64,000 nucleotides of DNA, taken from Lachnospiraceae bacterium (lineage in GTDB: Bacteria > Bacillota > Clostridia > Lachnospirales > Lachnospiraceae). Made by a program: the position numbers and the translations under genes. Numbering within the stretch: position 1 is the first letter of the stretch; the number at the start of each line of letters is the position of its first letter. Positions 10,701-19,921 of the stretch are shown in pieces. The notes under the pieces are model-generated. The model did no database searches. It saw only the letters and a list, made by a program, of their open reading frames with translations, and was not told the origin of the DNA. The stretch lies in assembly GCA_015056815.1 (NCBI GenBank), contig SVFN01000015.1, forward strand, positions 1 through 64,000, written 5' to 3'.

Positions 10701-11439
10701 CGAATCGTTCTTCCGTTTCCTTAACCATCCCGGAAACCTTTCCGGTACACTCTTCCTCTGCATTTTTCAGAAGTTCCATCTCTTTGTCATAAAGGAGCTT
10801 CGCTTTATTTTTGAGAGCATGAAACTCTTCACATTTCGCTTTCAGTTCTGAGGAACGAAGCAGTTTGCCATCCAGCTTATTGATCTCGCTGACCATATAG
10901 GATAGTTCATAATTGCGCATCAGCTCTCTGAGATCCTCACCTCTGGCATACGCATGATCTCCCATGCTGTTTGCGATTCTCTCATACTGTTTCACTTTGA
11001 TCTGGGACTCGGCTTTTTCGATCTCCACAATATAGTGTGTAAACAACTGTTTGGTCTTCTGGAGCTGTCCCAGATGCTCCGACTGATACTTTGCCGCACT
11101 TTCCTTTGCCGACTCATTTGCCTGCCATGCAAGCTCCATCTGCTGATCCAGTTGTTCTCTCTTCTGTTGATAGTCTTCCTCCATCTGCTCCAGTGTCTGT
11201 TTTTTTTCCCGCTCAAGAGCTGCCATCTGCTTGTGATGATCTTCCTCCATCTTTGCAAGCCTCAGATCCTGATCTTTTTTGAGAACGCCTGTCTGCGTCC
11301 GAAGCGTTTCACGTATCTCGGCACATTCCATTGCAAAAGTTCCTGCCAGGCGCTCAAATTCATGCCAGATATCCATGACCAGCGCATATTGATCCTTTAC
11401 ATTGATAATGTCCTGCTCTGAAAGCGGTTGTTTTAACAT
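7792..11439 (-). CDS. FtsK/SpoIIIE-like ATPase with coiled coil and three ATPase modules
   Basis: 1215 residues; ATG with AGGAG 9 bases upstream. Residues about 30-330 are charged coiled coil. A first FtsK-like module (about 350-620) has lost its P-loop but keeps the conserved strand FYFIDPLKSG, matching YLVDFKSGTE in the second module. The second module (about 640-900) is intact: Walker A GQIGSGKSRLL near residue 690, Walker B VLVVIDEFH near 798. A third module (about 930-1200) is again degenerate, with no P-loop. This three-ATPase layout recalls EccC/EssC of type VII secretion, but there the first module is usually the canonical one, and no WXG100 protein or other ESX gene is near. It is the last gene of the seven-gene operon, 22 bases after the HerA-like gene. 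It is probably a motor moving DNA or protein; the substrate is unknown. Confidence 0.8.
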   Translation of the reverse strand: MLKQPLSEQDIINVKDQYALVMDIWHEFERLAGTFAMECAEIRETLRTQTGVLKKDQDLRLAKMEEDHHKQMAALEREKKQTLEQMEEDYQQKREQLDQQMELAWQANESAKESAAKYQSEHLGQLQKTKQLFTHYIVEIEKAESQIKVKQYERIANSMGDHAYARGEDLRELMRNYELSYMVSEINKLDGKLLRSSELKAKCEEFHALKNKAKLLYDKEMELLKNAEEECTGKVSGMVKETEERFGKERARLEKEQETEKQAFIQSTLRKEQEYDLRSTIADQDYASARQALENGRANEFAQLEKESEALEDQAVKRYKEEQLKMIPPVILKQYVLSMEQARVLHRKDFTPAKEEPLNVTVGNIFFKFEQFMGNPGAKAFLEESYDFVLQNGALVFPYTVAINETLALCYKYDSDSSDSAKADAQTLCMSTFLATPPGKMRFYFIDPLKSGQTFAVFKHFEDDNTYGYHVIMGGIQTEPDMVQRQLQIVVDHIKTMQVNTFRGLYRNIRDYNLDNPLNPQPYSIVAIMDFPAGFTPKSIELLSQIVATGKQCGVYVLLMTNEEQLASLEPLLRAQIRGIEKMCNCFRSLMPGYYNISDVGKRASIRYIFDQPLNIEETIEVAPVMKKAIRDAGRIVIGYEHIAPKPEGVLTYHTDNGIDIPIGLRGASDIQSLRLGEAGSQSVHALIVGQIGSGKSRLLHAIITGALLKYSPEELQIYLVDFKSGTEFKIYADYNLPSFKVIAIESEQEFGLSVLKDLKNEADRRAKIFKDCTESDITSYNKSPHAAKYGRMPRVLVVIDEFHVLFGTQNPVAANEAAQIMDSILRLDRSYGFHVVLCSQSIRGMTAINEAAMAQVAVRIALKCPKEDAQLVLEKGADTIELIEENDAGSAIYVPAISSPNVNYKIRVGFLSQDMLTGLLEMLDQHYTQIGLMTQARVLAADVSESRNSVFQRYYANGELITKERILHLGESLKVNEKFEIRFDRADTNAMLMIGQDVQKAQNMLFFAALELVLQRIDKERKNEAPTSIYVMNYCDGSNDKLDDRLQDLGLSVPQYIRYYDGATAEREFDTVYQAFLHKKEEDPDVWLIISNLELARGLQSSGIYGSDRENAKRFEQILRDGPAVGFFTIVWCADPSLYKLKFIDTFRYFGKRIIFNVPIEDARELADIVEEESIYNSDAYFYQNGKGKEKIRPYQAPMQKWMRHLCDERLQGE

Positions 11440-11461
11440 AAATCCTATCTCCTGATTCTAT

Positions 11462-14131
11462 TTAAAATTTCTTGTCTGAAAAATCGATCTCATCCCATTG
11501 TCTGAGCAATTTCGATCTGCGTTCTTCCTGTTCTCTTGAACGCTCAAACCCGCATTTCATTTTGATGCTGTGGGCGAAATTCCGGTATTGAAGAAATTTG
11601 CGGATCATAAAATCCTGTAACGGTTTCTCGAAAAAACGGTTTTGCTGTTTGTAAGAATACAGAAAGAAAATCGTTTCCTCCATGCGGTCACATAGCATGT
11701 CATATTCTTCCCGGAAGGAAAGGATACGCTCCTCCTGACTCTCCAACGTATCATTCTTGATGCGCATGATCTCATCACGCTTTGTCTTCTCGACCTTCGA
11801 CCAGTCCACATCTGCGAGTCGCTTCTGGCTTTCGTCGATCTGTCCGCCAAGCGCCACCACTTCATCGAGCCGCTTCTCAAAAGCAACTGCAGCTTCCTGA
11901 ATCGACTCCCAGAAAAGATCCATCTTATGACAGACGATCTCAAAGCTTTTCTCCATATCCCTCTGATAGAAAGAATTGTCCTGTTCCGACAGGATCGTGC
12001 AAAGTTCGTCGTCCGTTATCCCGTCATCTCCCGCAAGGTTCTGTACCCTGAATTCGAACGGTTTCAATAACCCCTCATAGATTGCGAGTGTTTCCCCCGC
12101 TCCAAATGCCGCCAGCCGCTCCAACTCTGCCGGATCTGCGGCCATCATTTCTCCAAGCATTTTCCGGTCGTCTGCCAGATCCACGCGGTGTGCGAGTTTT
12201 ACGGAGGTGTTGCGCACGATCTCCTGATTCGTCTCCGCCGGAAGCTGTTTGGCAAAAATAACCGTCTCCTTCAGCGCGCGAAGCTCTGCCAGTCCCGTCC
12301 CCACCTGCGGCATCACCGTGTAATTTTGTATATCATCCAGAAAAACAGCATGACGGATCATCTCCGTTTCCTCTGCCACATTCGATTGTAACACTTCTCT
12401 TAGCATTGTGACAAGAAAAAGAAGCAAAAAATCTGAAGCAGTATCTCCCAGAACCGAAAGTTCAAGAAGAATCGTCCGTTCCAGCCATTCTTCCGGTTTC
12501 AAGGTCGAATAGGGAACGTTAAACAGATCGCCGCTTTCTCTGGCAAGAAGACTTCCGACAAAGGTTTCCCCCTGTCCCGAAAGTGCATGATACCATTCCT
12601 CCAGTGTCGGATACTCCAGTCCTCCCGTATTGATCGTATACGGAAGCCAGCCTTTATCGGCATATACCTTCTCCATTGCACTTCCAAAATGGAACAGTTC
12701 TTCTTCGGACGCGCCAAAAACCGCTCCGAACACTGAAAGCAGTTCGTGAATGTGTTCTGCCACAGTCATCTGTGCCGGAAATTCAAAAGGATTGATATGA
12801 AGTGGAAAAATAGTCCCCGGCGCTGTGGAAAAAACGGTCACTCCTTCGATTCCACCAGCTTTTACCAGTGTACGGTATTCTTTTCCCTCCCCCGCTAACA
12901 GCAAAAACGGAACCCGCTTTCCGGACATCTGCACCGCAAGCTGTAACATCGTGTTCGTTTTGCCACTGCCCAGTCCTCCGGCGATAAACGCATGCCCCTG
13001 CAGTTTTTCCATCGGCAGACAGACTTCTTTTCCATCACTGTCAAGCCCCAGAAACAGTCCTGATGCATCCATGGACGGGGCAGTCTCTTTGGGCAGTTCG
13101 ATCCGCTCCCCCGCATAAAGAATCGGAAATGTCACAAAGGGAAGCAGTTCTTTTTGCAAAAACAAAGTGGACCAGAATTCCAGTTCCTTCGGTGCTTTTT
13201 CGTTGCAGAACGGACAGACATTTCCCTCCGTCACTTCTGTACCGGTAAAATATCCTTTTTCCACATGGATATCATGTGCTCCTTCATCCAAAGCCTCCGC
13301 AGCGGCGGCGTCCAAAAGCATCGCCGCATATTCCGGATGGTTTGCGTATACACGGATATTGGCAAAAAAATGCGGATTGGCGGAAACATCTTCGATCAGT
13401 TCTTCATAACGCCGGAGTGTATAATCTACATAGTCCGCTTCCTTCCTCGCCGTTCTTTCTCCTGACAATTCCCTGAGAGCCGCTATGACATTTCCCAGAA
13501 CATAAGGTCTTTCCAGCTCTGTGGACAGATCCGTTGGCTTTACGTCCACGCAGTAGACACAGGGCTGGTTCATCGTTTTCATCATGGTAAGCATGGTAAA
13601 CAGTCTTGCATTTTCATTCATCCGCCATCTGCTTACCGAATAATAGGCATTGGGATTGCGCCTGTCGGCTCCCGCAAATTTTTCACGCTTTTGTAAGACC
13701 GCCATATACTCATAGTTTTTATCCCCGTCAAAGGAAACCGTCTGTTCGGAAACCGGACGGGCAAGCTCTGCCTCATCTCCGATCTTCTCCAGGTAATCAC
13801 GGTATTCCTTTAAATTCATCAACGGCACCACTCTCACAATATCATAATAGGGGGACAGCGGCGAATTGCGCACCAGACTGTCCGCATAGCCGTTTGAATG
13901 CTCTCCGTCAAATTTCAGGAAGATCTTCAGCCGCTTCCCTTTGGATTCCTTCGGATCATATTCATAGATCCAGTGAATGGTCTCGCCGGAAAGCAGGGCT
14001 GCCCTGTGAAGCTGCCGCAAAAAGACATGGTGCTTTTCAAAAACCGTCTGCACGGTATCTTTTCCCTGTACGGTATATTTCCCCAGAGTCAGATCCGGGA
14101 TTCGTTTGAGTTCGTAAATTCTTGTTGTCAT
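11462..14131 (-). CDS. HerA/VirB4-like P-loop ATPase
   Basis: 889 residues from the ATG at 14131 (AGAGG upstream). A GTG at 14146 overlaps the preceding stop codon and is an alternative start. The N-terminal about 290 residues have no family I recognise. A CPFC pair near residue 305 could bind metal. The ATPase core follows, with the HerA/VirB4-style lead-in GLFLGLDSDG, Walker A GGLGSGKTNTM near 385 and Walker B AVFLDDIQN near 595, where DD replaces the usual DE. The C-terminal about 200 residues are helical and charged, probably coiled coil. HerA/VirB4 enzymes are hexameric DNA or protein pumps in DNA repair, conjugation and several defence systems. Its position between an AAA+ and an FtsK-like gene suggests a joint machine. 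There are no conjugation genes nearby. Confidence 0.8.
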   Translation of the reverse strand: MTTRIYELKRIPDLTLGKYTVQGKDTVQTVFEKHHVFLRQLHRAALLSGETIHWIYEYDPKESKGKRLKIFLKFDGEHSNGYADSLVRNSPLSPYYDIVRVVPLMNLKEYRDYLEKIGDEAELARPVSEQTVSFDGDKNYEYMAVLQKREKFAGADRRNPNAYYSVSRWRMNENARLFTMLTMMKTMNQPCVYCVDVKPTDLSTELERPYVLGNVIAALRELSGERTARKEADYVDYTLRRYEELIEDVSANPHFFANIRVYANHPEYAAMLLDAAAAEALDEGAHDIHVEKGYFTGTEVTEGNVCPFCNEKAPKELEFWSTLFLQKELLPFVTFPILYAGERIELPKETAPSMDASGLFLGLDSDGKEVCLPMEKLQGHAFIAGGLGSGKTNTMLQLAVQMSGKRVPFLLLAGEGKEYRTLVKAGGIEGVTVFSTAPGTIFPLHINPFEFPAQMTVAEHIHELLSVFGAVFGASEEELFHFGSAMEKVYADKGWLPYTINTGGLEYPTLEEWYHALSGQGETFVGSLLARESGDLFNVPYSTLKPEEWLERTILLELSVLGDTASDFLLLFLVTMLREVLQSNVAEETEMIRHAVFLDDIQNYTVMPQVGTGLAELRALKETVIFAKQLPAETNQEIVRNTSVKLAHRVDLADDRKMLGEMMAADPAELERLAAFGAGETLAIYEGLLKPFEFRVQNLAGDDGITDDELCTILSEQDNSFYQRDMEKSFEIVCHKMDLFWESIQEAAVAFEKRLDEVVALGGQIDESQKRLADVDWSKVEKTKRDEIMRIKNDTLESQEERILSFREEYDMLCDRMEETIFFLYSYKQQNRFFEKPLQDFMIRKFLQYRNFAHSIKMKCGFERSREQEERRSKLLRQWDEIDFSDKKF

Positions 14132-14145
14132 AGGTTCCTCTTTCA

Positions 14146-16872
14146 CTAGATCCCGATCATTCTCATCGCTTCTGCAGGTTCAAGTAAATCCCCCGGCGTG
14201 ATCAGGTACATGTCGGCTTCAGTAATGTCGGCTTCTTCCACGACTCTGCGTTTCAGTTTTATCACCGTCTTTTCATAAATGGTACGCGCAGTCCGCCCAT
14301 TGGAGAAATACTCTGATTTTTTGAGCTCTGCAAAAAGAGGAATGTAAATCTCCTTCACACCCTGCGCGATGGCAAAGCCATTTTGTTTACAGAAATTCTC
14401 AAAAATCGCATAGGTTTCCCCGGCACTGTAATCATCGAAACGGACTTCTTCGATCCGGGATCGCATTCCGCTATTGGAACGGTAGAGTCCCTGCATATCC
14501 TTCTCATAGCCAGCAAGTATGATGCAGCATTTCTTCCTGTGCTCCGGTTCATCCATGAAGGCGATCATTTGTTCTACGGCTTCCTTTTTAAAACCGGCAT
14601 TCGACAAATCATCCGCATAGGAAAGACTGTACGCCTCATCAATAAACAGGACACCGTTCATGGATTTCTGCAACAAATCATAAGTCTTTTTATCCGTCTC
14701 CCCTACATACTGACCGATCAGATCCTTGGCCGTACAGGAATAAAACCGGCTGGTCCCTACAATGCCCAGTTGAAACAGACATTTCGCAAACATAGCCGCA
14801 CTCGTGGATTTGCCGGTACCGGGATTACCCACAAAGAAATAATATCCGGGACAAATATTCTCTGCTGATTCTCCGCTCTTTTGTGCGAAAAGAACCTCCA
14901 CACGCTTCTGGGAAATGATTTCCTTAAGCCCTTTCATACCGACGCTCTGTGTCAGTTCATCATAGATCTCCCCGGCAGATCCGGCTCCCGGCTTCACAAA
15001 ATACTTCTCCGCTTCCCCAAAATCAGAGCGTCTGATCCGTTTCTCCTTGTCATCGCGCAGGCTGCTCTGTCTTTTGACCTCATCTGCCAGTGCCACCATA
15101 TCCCTTGCATTTCCAAAATGATCACGGTCTCTTTGTCGATACAGATTCTCAAAAAACACATCCAGATCCGGAATCTGTGTTTGTTCTTCCTGTTCAAAAT
15201 GAAAGCCGTCTTTCTCACACTGTTTTACAAAAATCTCCTGCAAAAGCTCCGGCTTATAATCCTCGATCGTCAGGATATTGCGTTCATGAAAACGGCTTTT
15301 TAACCCGAAGTTCATCGCCAAAAGCTCCTCCATGGGCTGCGGGTAGCCTGCCATGATCATGCAGAAGCGATACCTCTGTGGGTTGGTCAGGATCGGAACC
15401 AGCGTATCGATAGCTTCCTTCGGATAGTTATGCTCGTCTCCCTTCTCCAAAAGAGAATATGCATCATCGATGAACAGCACGCCTTCCCTTGCACGCTCAA
15501 CGCATTCCGTAGTTTTGATCGCGGTTTCCCCCACATACATACCTACCAGATCATCACGCTTCGCCTCAACCGTATTGCCAAGACGCAGAATCCCCTCCTC
15601 GTAAAAGATCCTGCCGATCAGTCTTGCAATGGTGGTCTTGCCGACACCCGGATTGCCTTTCAGTACAAAATGCGGTACCGGATACTCTCCGGCGTCCGTC
15701 TCTGCCATGCCATCAATGCGTTCATTGGAAAAGCCGTTCGTAACCGTTGTTTCCCGACAGGCTCCCTTTTTGAGCCGGTAGTCTTTCAGGATCTCCTCTA
15801 TCCGATCCGCAACACACTCCCAGCCTCTGGTATTTCGAAGTTTTTCAAAAGGATTTTCCTCCTCCGCTTTCTGATAACGGCGGTACAGCTTCCGGATAAC
15901 GGCCTCATCAAGAACAGCTTTCTCTTTCTCCGTCGATCTCATATAGTCTGACAGGGTATTATAAATCGCATACAGATAGCCCGATCCATTCTCATGCTTT
16001 TCCGCTTCCCTGCTCAGATATAGCAGGGAGGAGACCAGCTTTTTTCTCTCCAACTGGCAAAAACAAAGGTGCCTGCCCTGCTCCCCCACAATACGCAAAT
16101 GATCCAGCGCATATCCGATCTCATCTATACCCGGAAGCCCGATCTCAATGGTTGTTCTTTTGTTGACCGTACCGTCAGCATTGAAAAAGCGGTTACGAAA
16201 AACCGATCCTTTCTCCATACCGTCAAACATCCTGCCCAGATCCGCGCCGGACATATGCGGTGCCAGAAAAATGCAGATGTTTTCGTTGCTCTCGCTGCTA
16301 TACTCGTCCCACAGATAAGAGACCAGTTCCAGATAGGGCTGCAGCGGCGCTGACGGATCTGTCAGAAAATCCTGAAAAAAAGTAAAGACCACAGCCGACT
16401 TGTGTGTCGTGTCCGACATCATTTTTTTGGCTTCATCCAAAAACTCCACCGGAGTGATCTTAGGCTGTTTATAGATCATTTTTTCCGGTGCCTGCCCTTC
16501 TTCGCCCTCTCCGTTTCCACTCTGTTTCGGGCTGTCCGGAACAGGAACGGTTCTCCGGGCAGACTCCTGCGACACGGCATGCGGCCGCAGTATTCTTCTG
16601 CGCTTCGGTTTTTCCGGCTCGGAGGTCTGTTTCCGAAATGCCTGGTTTTTGCGGATCGCCAAAACGGCGCTTTCGTCATCAAGCACAAATTTCCCGACAT
16701 TTCTTGCCCCGGAATAAAAGACGATCTGTTCATACCCAATACTTTTCAGATAGCGGTTCAGAAAAAAGCGGAAATTGCTTTTTACCAGATCCCCTGTCAG
16801 AAACATATCGTCCAGATTGCCATAGATCAAAAAGATCTTATTCTGTTTCGGTCTCATCAAAATCGATCCCAT
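14146..16872 (-). CDS. Tandem AAA+ ATPase (CbbX/SpoVK/EccA-like)
   Basis: 908 residues; ATG with GGAG 6 bases upstream. Two complete CbbX-type AAA+ modules are visible: Walker A GNPGVGKTT near residue 405 with Walker B VLFIDDAYSLL near 465, and Walker A GNPGTGKST near 680 with Walker B VLFIDEAYSL near 739. Arginine-rich stretches follow each. The N-terminal about 370 residues open with FLIYGNLDDMF and may be a third, P-loop-less AAA-like fold; residues about 90-140 are a disordered basic/proline linker. CbbX/SpoVK proteins remodel protein complexes, and EccA plays such a part in ESX secretion. In this operon it may remodel the FtsK/HerA assemblies. Its stop codon is adjacent to the next gene. 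Confidence 0.85.
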   Translation of the reverse strand: MGSILMRPKQNKIFLIYGNLDDMFLTGDLVKSNFRFFLNRYLKSIGYEQIVFYSGARNVGKFVLDDESAVLAIRKNQAFRKQTSEPEKPKRRRILRPHAVSQESARRTVPVPDSPKQSGNGEGEEGQAPEKMIYKQPKITPVEFLDEAKKMMSDTTHKSAVVFTFFQDFLTDPSAPLQPYLELVSYLWDEYSSESNENICIFLAPHMSGADLGRMFDGMEKGSVFRNRFFNADGTVNKRTTIEIGLPGIDEIGYALDHLRIVGEQGRHLCFCQLERKKLVSSLLYLSREAEKHENGSGYLYAIYNTLSDYMRSTEKEKAVLDEAVIRKLYRRYQKAEEENPFEKLRNTRGWECVADRIEEILKDYRLKKGACRETTVTNGFSNERIDGMAETDAGEYPVPHFVLKGNPGVGKTTIARLIGRIFYEEGILRLGNTVEAKRDDLVGMYVGETAIKTTECVERAREGVLFIDDAYSLLEKGDEHNYPKEAIDTLVPILTNPQRYRFCMIMAGYPQPMEELLAMNFGLKSRFHERNILTIEDYKPELLQEIFVKQCEKDGFHFEQEEQTQIPDLDVFFENLYRQRDRDHFGNARDMVALADEVKRQSSLRDDKEKRIRRSDFGEAEKYFVKPGAGSAGEIYDELTQSVGMKGLKEIISQKRVEVLFAQKSGESAENICPGYYFFVGNPGTGKSTSAAMFAKCLFQLGIVGTSRFYSCTAKDLIGQYVGETDKKTYDLLQKSMNGVLFIDEAYSLSYADDLSNAGFKKEAVEQMIAFMDEPEHRKKCCIILAGYEKDMQGLYRSNSGMRSRIEEVRFDDYSAGETYAIFENFCKQNGFAIAQGVKEIYIPLFAELKKSEYFSNGRTARTIYEKTVIKLKRRVVEEADITEADMYLITPGDLLEPAEAMRMIGI

Positions 16873-16885
16873 CGCACACTCCGTT

Positions 16886-18403
16886 TTATGCTTTTATTTT
16901 TTCCCGCAGTTCTTCCCTGTTTGAAAAACGGTTGCGGTATTTGCTGTTGCATTCCAGCCTGATCCGGGCGCAGGGTGTTTTCTCTGTCACAACCTGTTCC
17001 ACGCTGGTGCGGTAAAACTGCCGTCTTTCTTCATTCGTTTCCTCTCCCATAAGCTGGTCGATCTCCACCCGCGTACTGACATTGCCCGCAAGCATCTGCG
17101 GCGCCAGAGTCACAATGATCTCCTCCCCGCTTATCTCATTCTCCAGTCCGATATGCAGGGCGCCTTTATGTTCATTCCCATCGTAGGAATATCCCGTAAA
17201 CGAGAAATTGTGTTCTTCAAAAAAGTCTATGATCTCCTCGCTGATATCCTGTCTGGCAAAGGCATTGCTCATCGTTAAGATTCCCTGAAAAATCGTGCGG
17301 GATACTTCCGGATAAAGCTGTGTATGGAAAAGTGTCAGATATTCTTTCAGCTGTTTTGTGTCAGCCTGCTTTACCCGTTCGCTCTCCAGATATTCTTTCA
17401 GTTCCCTGATCCTTTCCTGCAGCATCCCATACCGGGTTTTGCCGTTTTCCATCTGCTCGGTATATTCACCGACAGAAATTCCGACAATCTCATCGGGCAG
17501 TTCTTTTCCAAGCTGTTTTTCCGTCTGTTCCTTTATCTCCTGTGTGATGACAGCCTGTTCTTCCATGGAAGTATACAGTTCATTTGCGGCCGCCAGCGCG
17601 CATTTGTGATAATATTCCCACTCCTGCCGCTTACAGTCAGCCTTGTAGATTGCCTCCACCGCAGACAGAAAGATATCTTTCGCCACTGCCAGCGCCGCCT
17701 GATAGTTGCCCGCCTCATACTGTGCTTTCGCCTCTTTGAGCTGTTCCTTCAGAAGCGAAAGAGCACCCGCCTGATATCTCTCACCTTCAAATTCTTCCGA
17801 AAGGTCAAGCACGATACTCTCGGCCTCTGCCAGATAGTCTTGTGCCAATAATTCCGCCTGCTCCCTTCCGGCATTCTGTTCTTCTTTCCATTTTTTCAGT
17901 TCTTCCAGATTCAAAAGGTATACACGTCCTACCTCTTTCGTGATCCTGTCCATGCTTTCCCGAACAGCCGTATGATACTGCTTCGTAAGATCGTCCCGTA
18001 TCTTCTGAAACTGCCCGGAAAGTTCCTCTCCTGCACGGTTCAGGCTGTTCATGTATTCCAGATACCCTTCCGGATCCATTTTCTTCGTTTCAGCCAATAC
18101 CCTTTGTCTGCTTTGCTCAAGTTCCTGATACATCTGCTCCGAAGCAAGTCTGCTCTGCTGTTCCTGCTCCAGAAGGGTACGCTCCGCCTCAACATGAAAA
18201 GCGCCCACAGCCTCTTTCAGACCGCTCCTGCGCAGTCGTTCTTTTTTGCGCCTCTCTCTCTTTTTTTTCTCGTAGGCAAAGGCTGTATCCGCAGCGGACG
18301 AAAGCCCTGCCACCAGCGCCCGGCTCGCCATCACCACACCCACTACCGGAAGTGTGGCTGCATTGATGGGAATATAGATGCTTCCTCCGGATTCTCCGCT
18401 CAT
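16886..18403 (-). CDS. Coiled-coil operon protein with N-terminal hydrophobic segment
   Basis: 505 residues; AGGAG 8 bases before the ATG. I recognise no named family. Residues about 12-45 are small and hydrophobic (a possible membrane or glycine-zipper segment), then a KKKRERRKK basic patch, then a long coiled coil to about residue 330 containing GNYQAALAVAKDI. A beta-rich C-terminal domain ends the protein. Middle and end resemble the product of the upstream gene: GxYxAAxAVA in the middle and NVxxRVxI followed by NEExxRQxY near the end. The two look like diverged paralogues, perhaps subunits of one filament or ring serving the ATPases encoded next to them. Confidence 0.7.
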   Translation of the reverse strand: MSGESGGSIYIPINAATLPVVGVVMASRALVAGLSSAADTAFAYEKKKRERRKKERLRRSGLKEAVGAFHVEAERTLLEQEQQSRLASEQMYQELEQSRQRVLAETKKMDPEGYLEYMNSLNRAGEELSGQFQKIRDDLTKQYHTAVRESMDRITKEVGRVYLLNLEELKKWKEEQNAGREQAELLAQDYLAEAESIVLDLSEEFEGERYQAGALSLLKEQLKEAKAQYEAGNYQAALAVAKDIFLSAVEAIYKADCKRQEWEYYHKCALAAANELYTSMEEQAVITQEIKEQTEKQLGKELPDEIVGISVGEYTEQMENGKTRYGMLQERIRELKEYLESERVKQADTKQLKEYLTLFHTQLYPEVSRTIFQGILTMSNAFARQDISEEIIDFFEEHNFSFTGYSYDGNEHKGALHIGLENEISGEEIIVTLAPQMLAGNVSTRVEIDQLMGEETNEERRQFYRTSVEQVVTEKTPCARIRLECNSKYRNRFSNREELREKIKA

Positions 18404-18447
18404 TGTATTCTCTCCTGTAAAAATATGACAATCGGTTTCTTACTGTC

Positions 18448-19908
18448 TCATCTTGTTAATTTGCTTTCCAAAGATCGTCCTGTTTCACGAAGAAGGGCGT
18501 TTTCACTGGTCTGCAGCCACTGTGCATCGGTCACAAAATCGATCCGTCCGTCGCCTTCTTCCATCCGGATGCTTTCACATACATGCCGGTAGATCTGCCT
18601 GGAATATTCTTCGTTTACGGCACCGGGATAATCCACATAGATCACCACACGGTTGATCACATTGTCCTCCGTTTCGTCCGGAACGAGATAGACAAAGATC
18701 TTCGTTTCCATGGAATTGACAAATACTAATTCCAGCCATTCTCTTGTGTCTACCCGCTCGAAATCTTCGCCGTATTTGTACCGCATATACGCTTCATATT
18801 CCAGTGCTCTGCCCGCTTCTTCGGACACTTCCCGAAAATGACTTTCTTCCTCCAGCCAGGTCAGATTCAGCTCATCTTCCATATAATCGATCATAAGCTC
18901 GCCCCAGTTCACTCTTTCACAGGACGCTTTATATCGGAAAAGATACTTTTTTTCTGCCTGCTCCCATTCATACTCCGCTTCTTCCAGCGCGGCACAGTTT
19001 TCTTTCAATTCCTCCAAAGACAGGCTGTTTTCCCGTTTCAGATAGCGGGTAATGCCTGCTCCCTGCGCACGCTGTATTTCTTCTTCGCACGTTTCCAGCA
19101 ATTTTTTTATCCTGCCGTAAACACCGCCCGTCCAGTAATCAACATTTCTTTCCGCATCTATCCGCATCTCTCCGGATAACTGCTCCGGCCGCAGGATAAA
19201 CTCCTGTACATATGTGATCCAACCGGCCAGTTCATCGTCCAGTCTCTTTTGGAGAAATTCCGTCCGGCTGCGAAACAGTTCAAATTGCCCTGTCCACTCG
19301 CCGAAACTCTCCTCGATATCAACCCCCAGTCTGCCAAGACCTGAACAGGCTGATATGGCTACGGCGATCGCCGCCTCGTACAATCCGCCCCGGCACAAAG
19401 ACTGCGCCTGGTCAATGGCTTCTTCAAAGGACGCAAGCCGTCCCGGACAGAACTTCTCATGCGGTTTTTCTTCCACCTCATGAAACTGGGAAAAAGCCTG
19501 TGCCATATACTTTTTTGCTTCACTGTCATTTTCCTGCTGTCTGCCTGTCGTATCCTGTTTCAGTTCTTCGATCAGTGCCTCTAACTGCCCGGTCTTTTCC
19601 TGCCACTCCTTCTCTTTCCGGTTTGTGCTCATAAGAAGCCGCTGGTAATCCAGATCCATTTTCAGGATCTTATCCTGCATTTCTTTCCTGACACTTCTCT
19701 GATATTCCCGCAGCCTGCGCTCATATTCCTTCTGGGTTTCCCGGTCATGCGCCTTAAGCTCCCCGCGCATCTGTTTCTCGTACTCTGACAGTTTTTGCCT
19801 GTTTTCTTCGGAAAGCTCCCGCCGCATCCTTGCGGCCTCTGCCCTCTGTCTCTCCAAAGTGTCCTGCAATTCACGAAGCTCTATTTCCAGTCTTCTGATC
19901 TCATCCAT
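18448..19908 (-). CDS. Coiled-coil operon protein, paralogue of its neighbour
   Basis: 486 residues from the ATG at 19908; a GTG three codons upstream (19917) is an equally possible start, and neither has an ideal ribosome binding site. The first about 140 residues are strongly charged heptad coiled coil with DNA- or filament-like composition. A helical middle carries GLYEAAIAVAISA, and a C-terminal alpha/beta region has NVINRVVIYVDYPG then NEEYSRQIYRHV. Those blocks match the next gene's product in order and spacing. There are no membrane segments and no known domain. A structural or scaffold role in the seven-gene system is inferred only from context. Confidence 0.7.
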   Translation of the reverse strand: MDEIRRLEIELRELQDTLERQRAEAARMRRELSEENRQKLSEYEKQMRGELKAHDRETQKEYERRLREYQRSVRKEMQDKILKMDLDYQRLLMSTNRKEKEWQEKTGQLEALIEELKQDTTGRQQENDSEAKKYMAQAFSQFHEVEEKPHEKFCPGRLASFEEAIDQAQSLCRGGLYEAAIAVAISACSGLGRLGVDIEESFGEWTGQFELFRSRTEFLQKRLDDELAGWITYVQEFILRPEQLSGEMRIDAERNVDYWTGGVYGRIKKLLETCEEEIQRAQGAGITRYLKRENSLSLEELKENCAALEEAEYEWEQAEKKYLFRYKASCERVNWGELMIDYMEDELNLTWLEEESHFREVSEEAGRALEYEAYMRYKYGEDFERVDTREWLELVFVNSMETKIFVYLVPDETEDNVINRVVIYVDYPGAVNEEYSRQIYRHVCESIRMEEGDGRIDFVTDAQWLQTSENALLRETGRSLESKLTR

Positions 19909-19921
19909 ATTCCTCACTCAT

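Noticed and set aside
11462-14131. A conjugation module, because the ATPase resembles VirB4
   Set aside because: No relaxase, coupling protein with relaxosome genes or pilus genes are in the window.
7792-16872. A type VII secretion locus, because of EccC- and EccA-like ATPases
   Set aside because: There is no WXG100 substrate, YukD, EsaA or EccB/EccD-like protein, and the intact ATPase module is the middle one.
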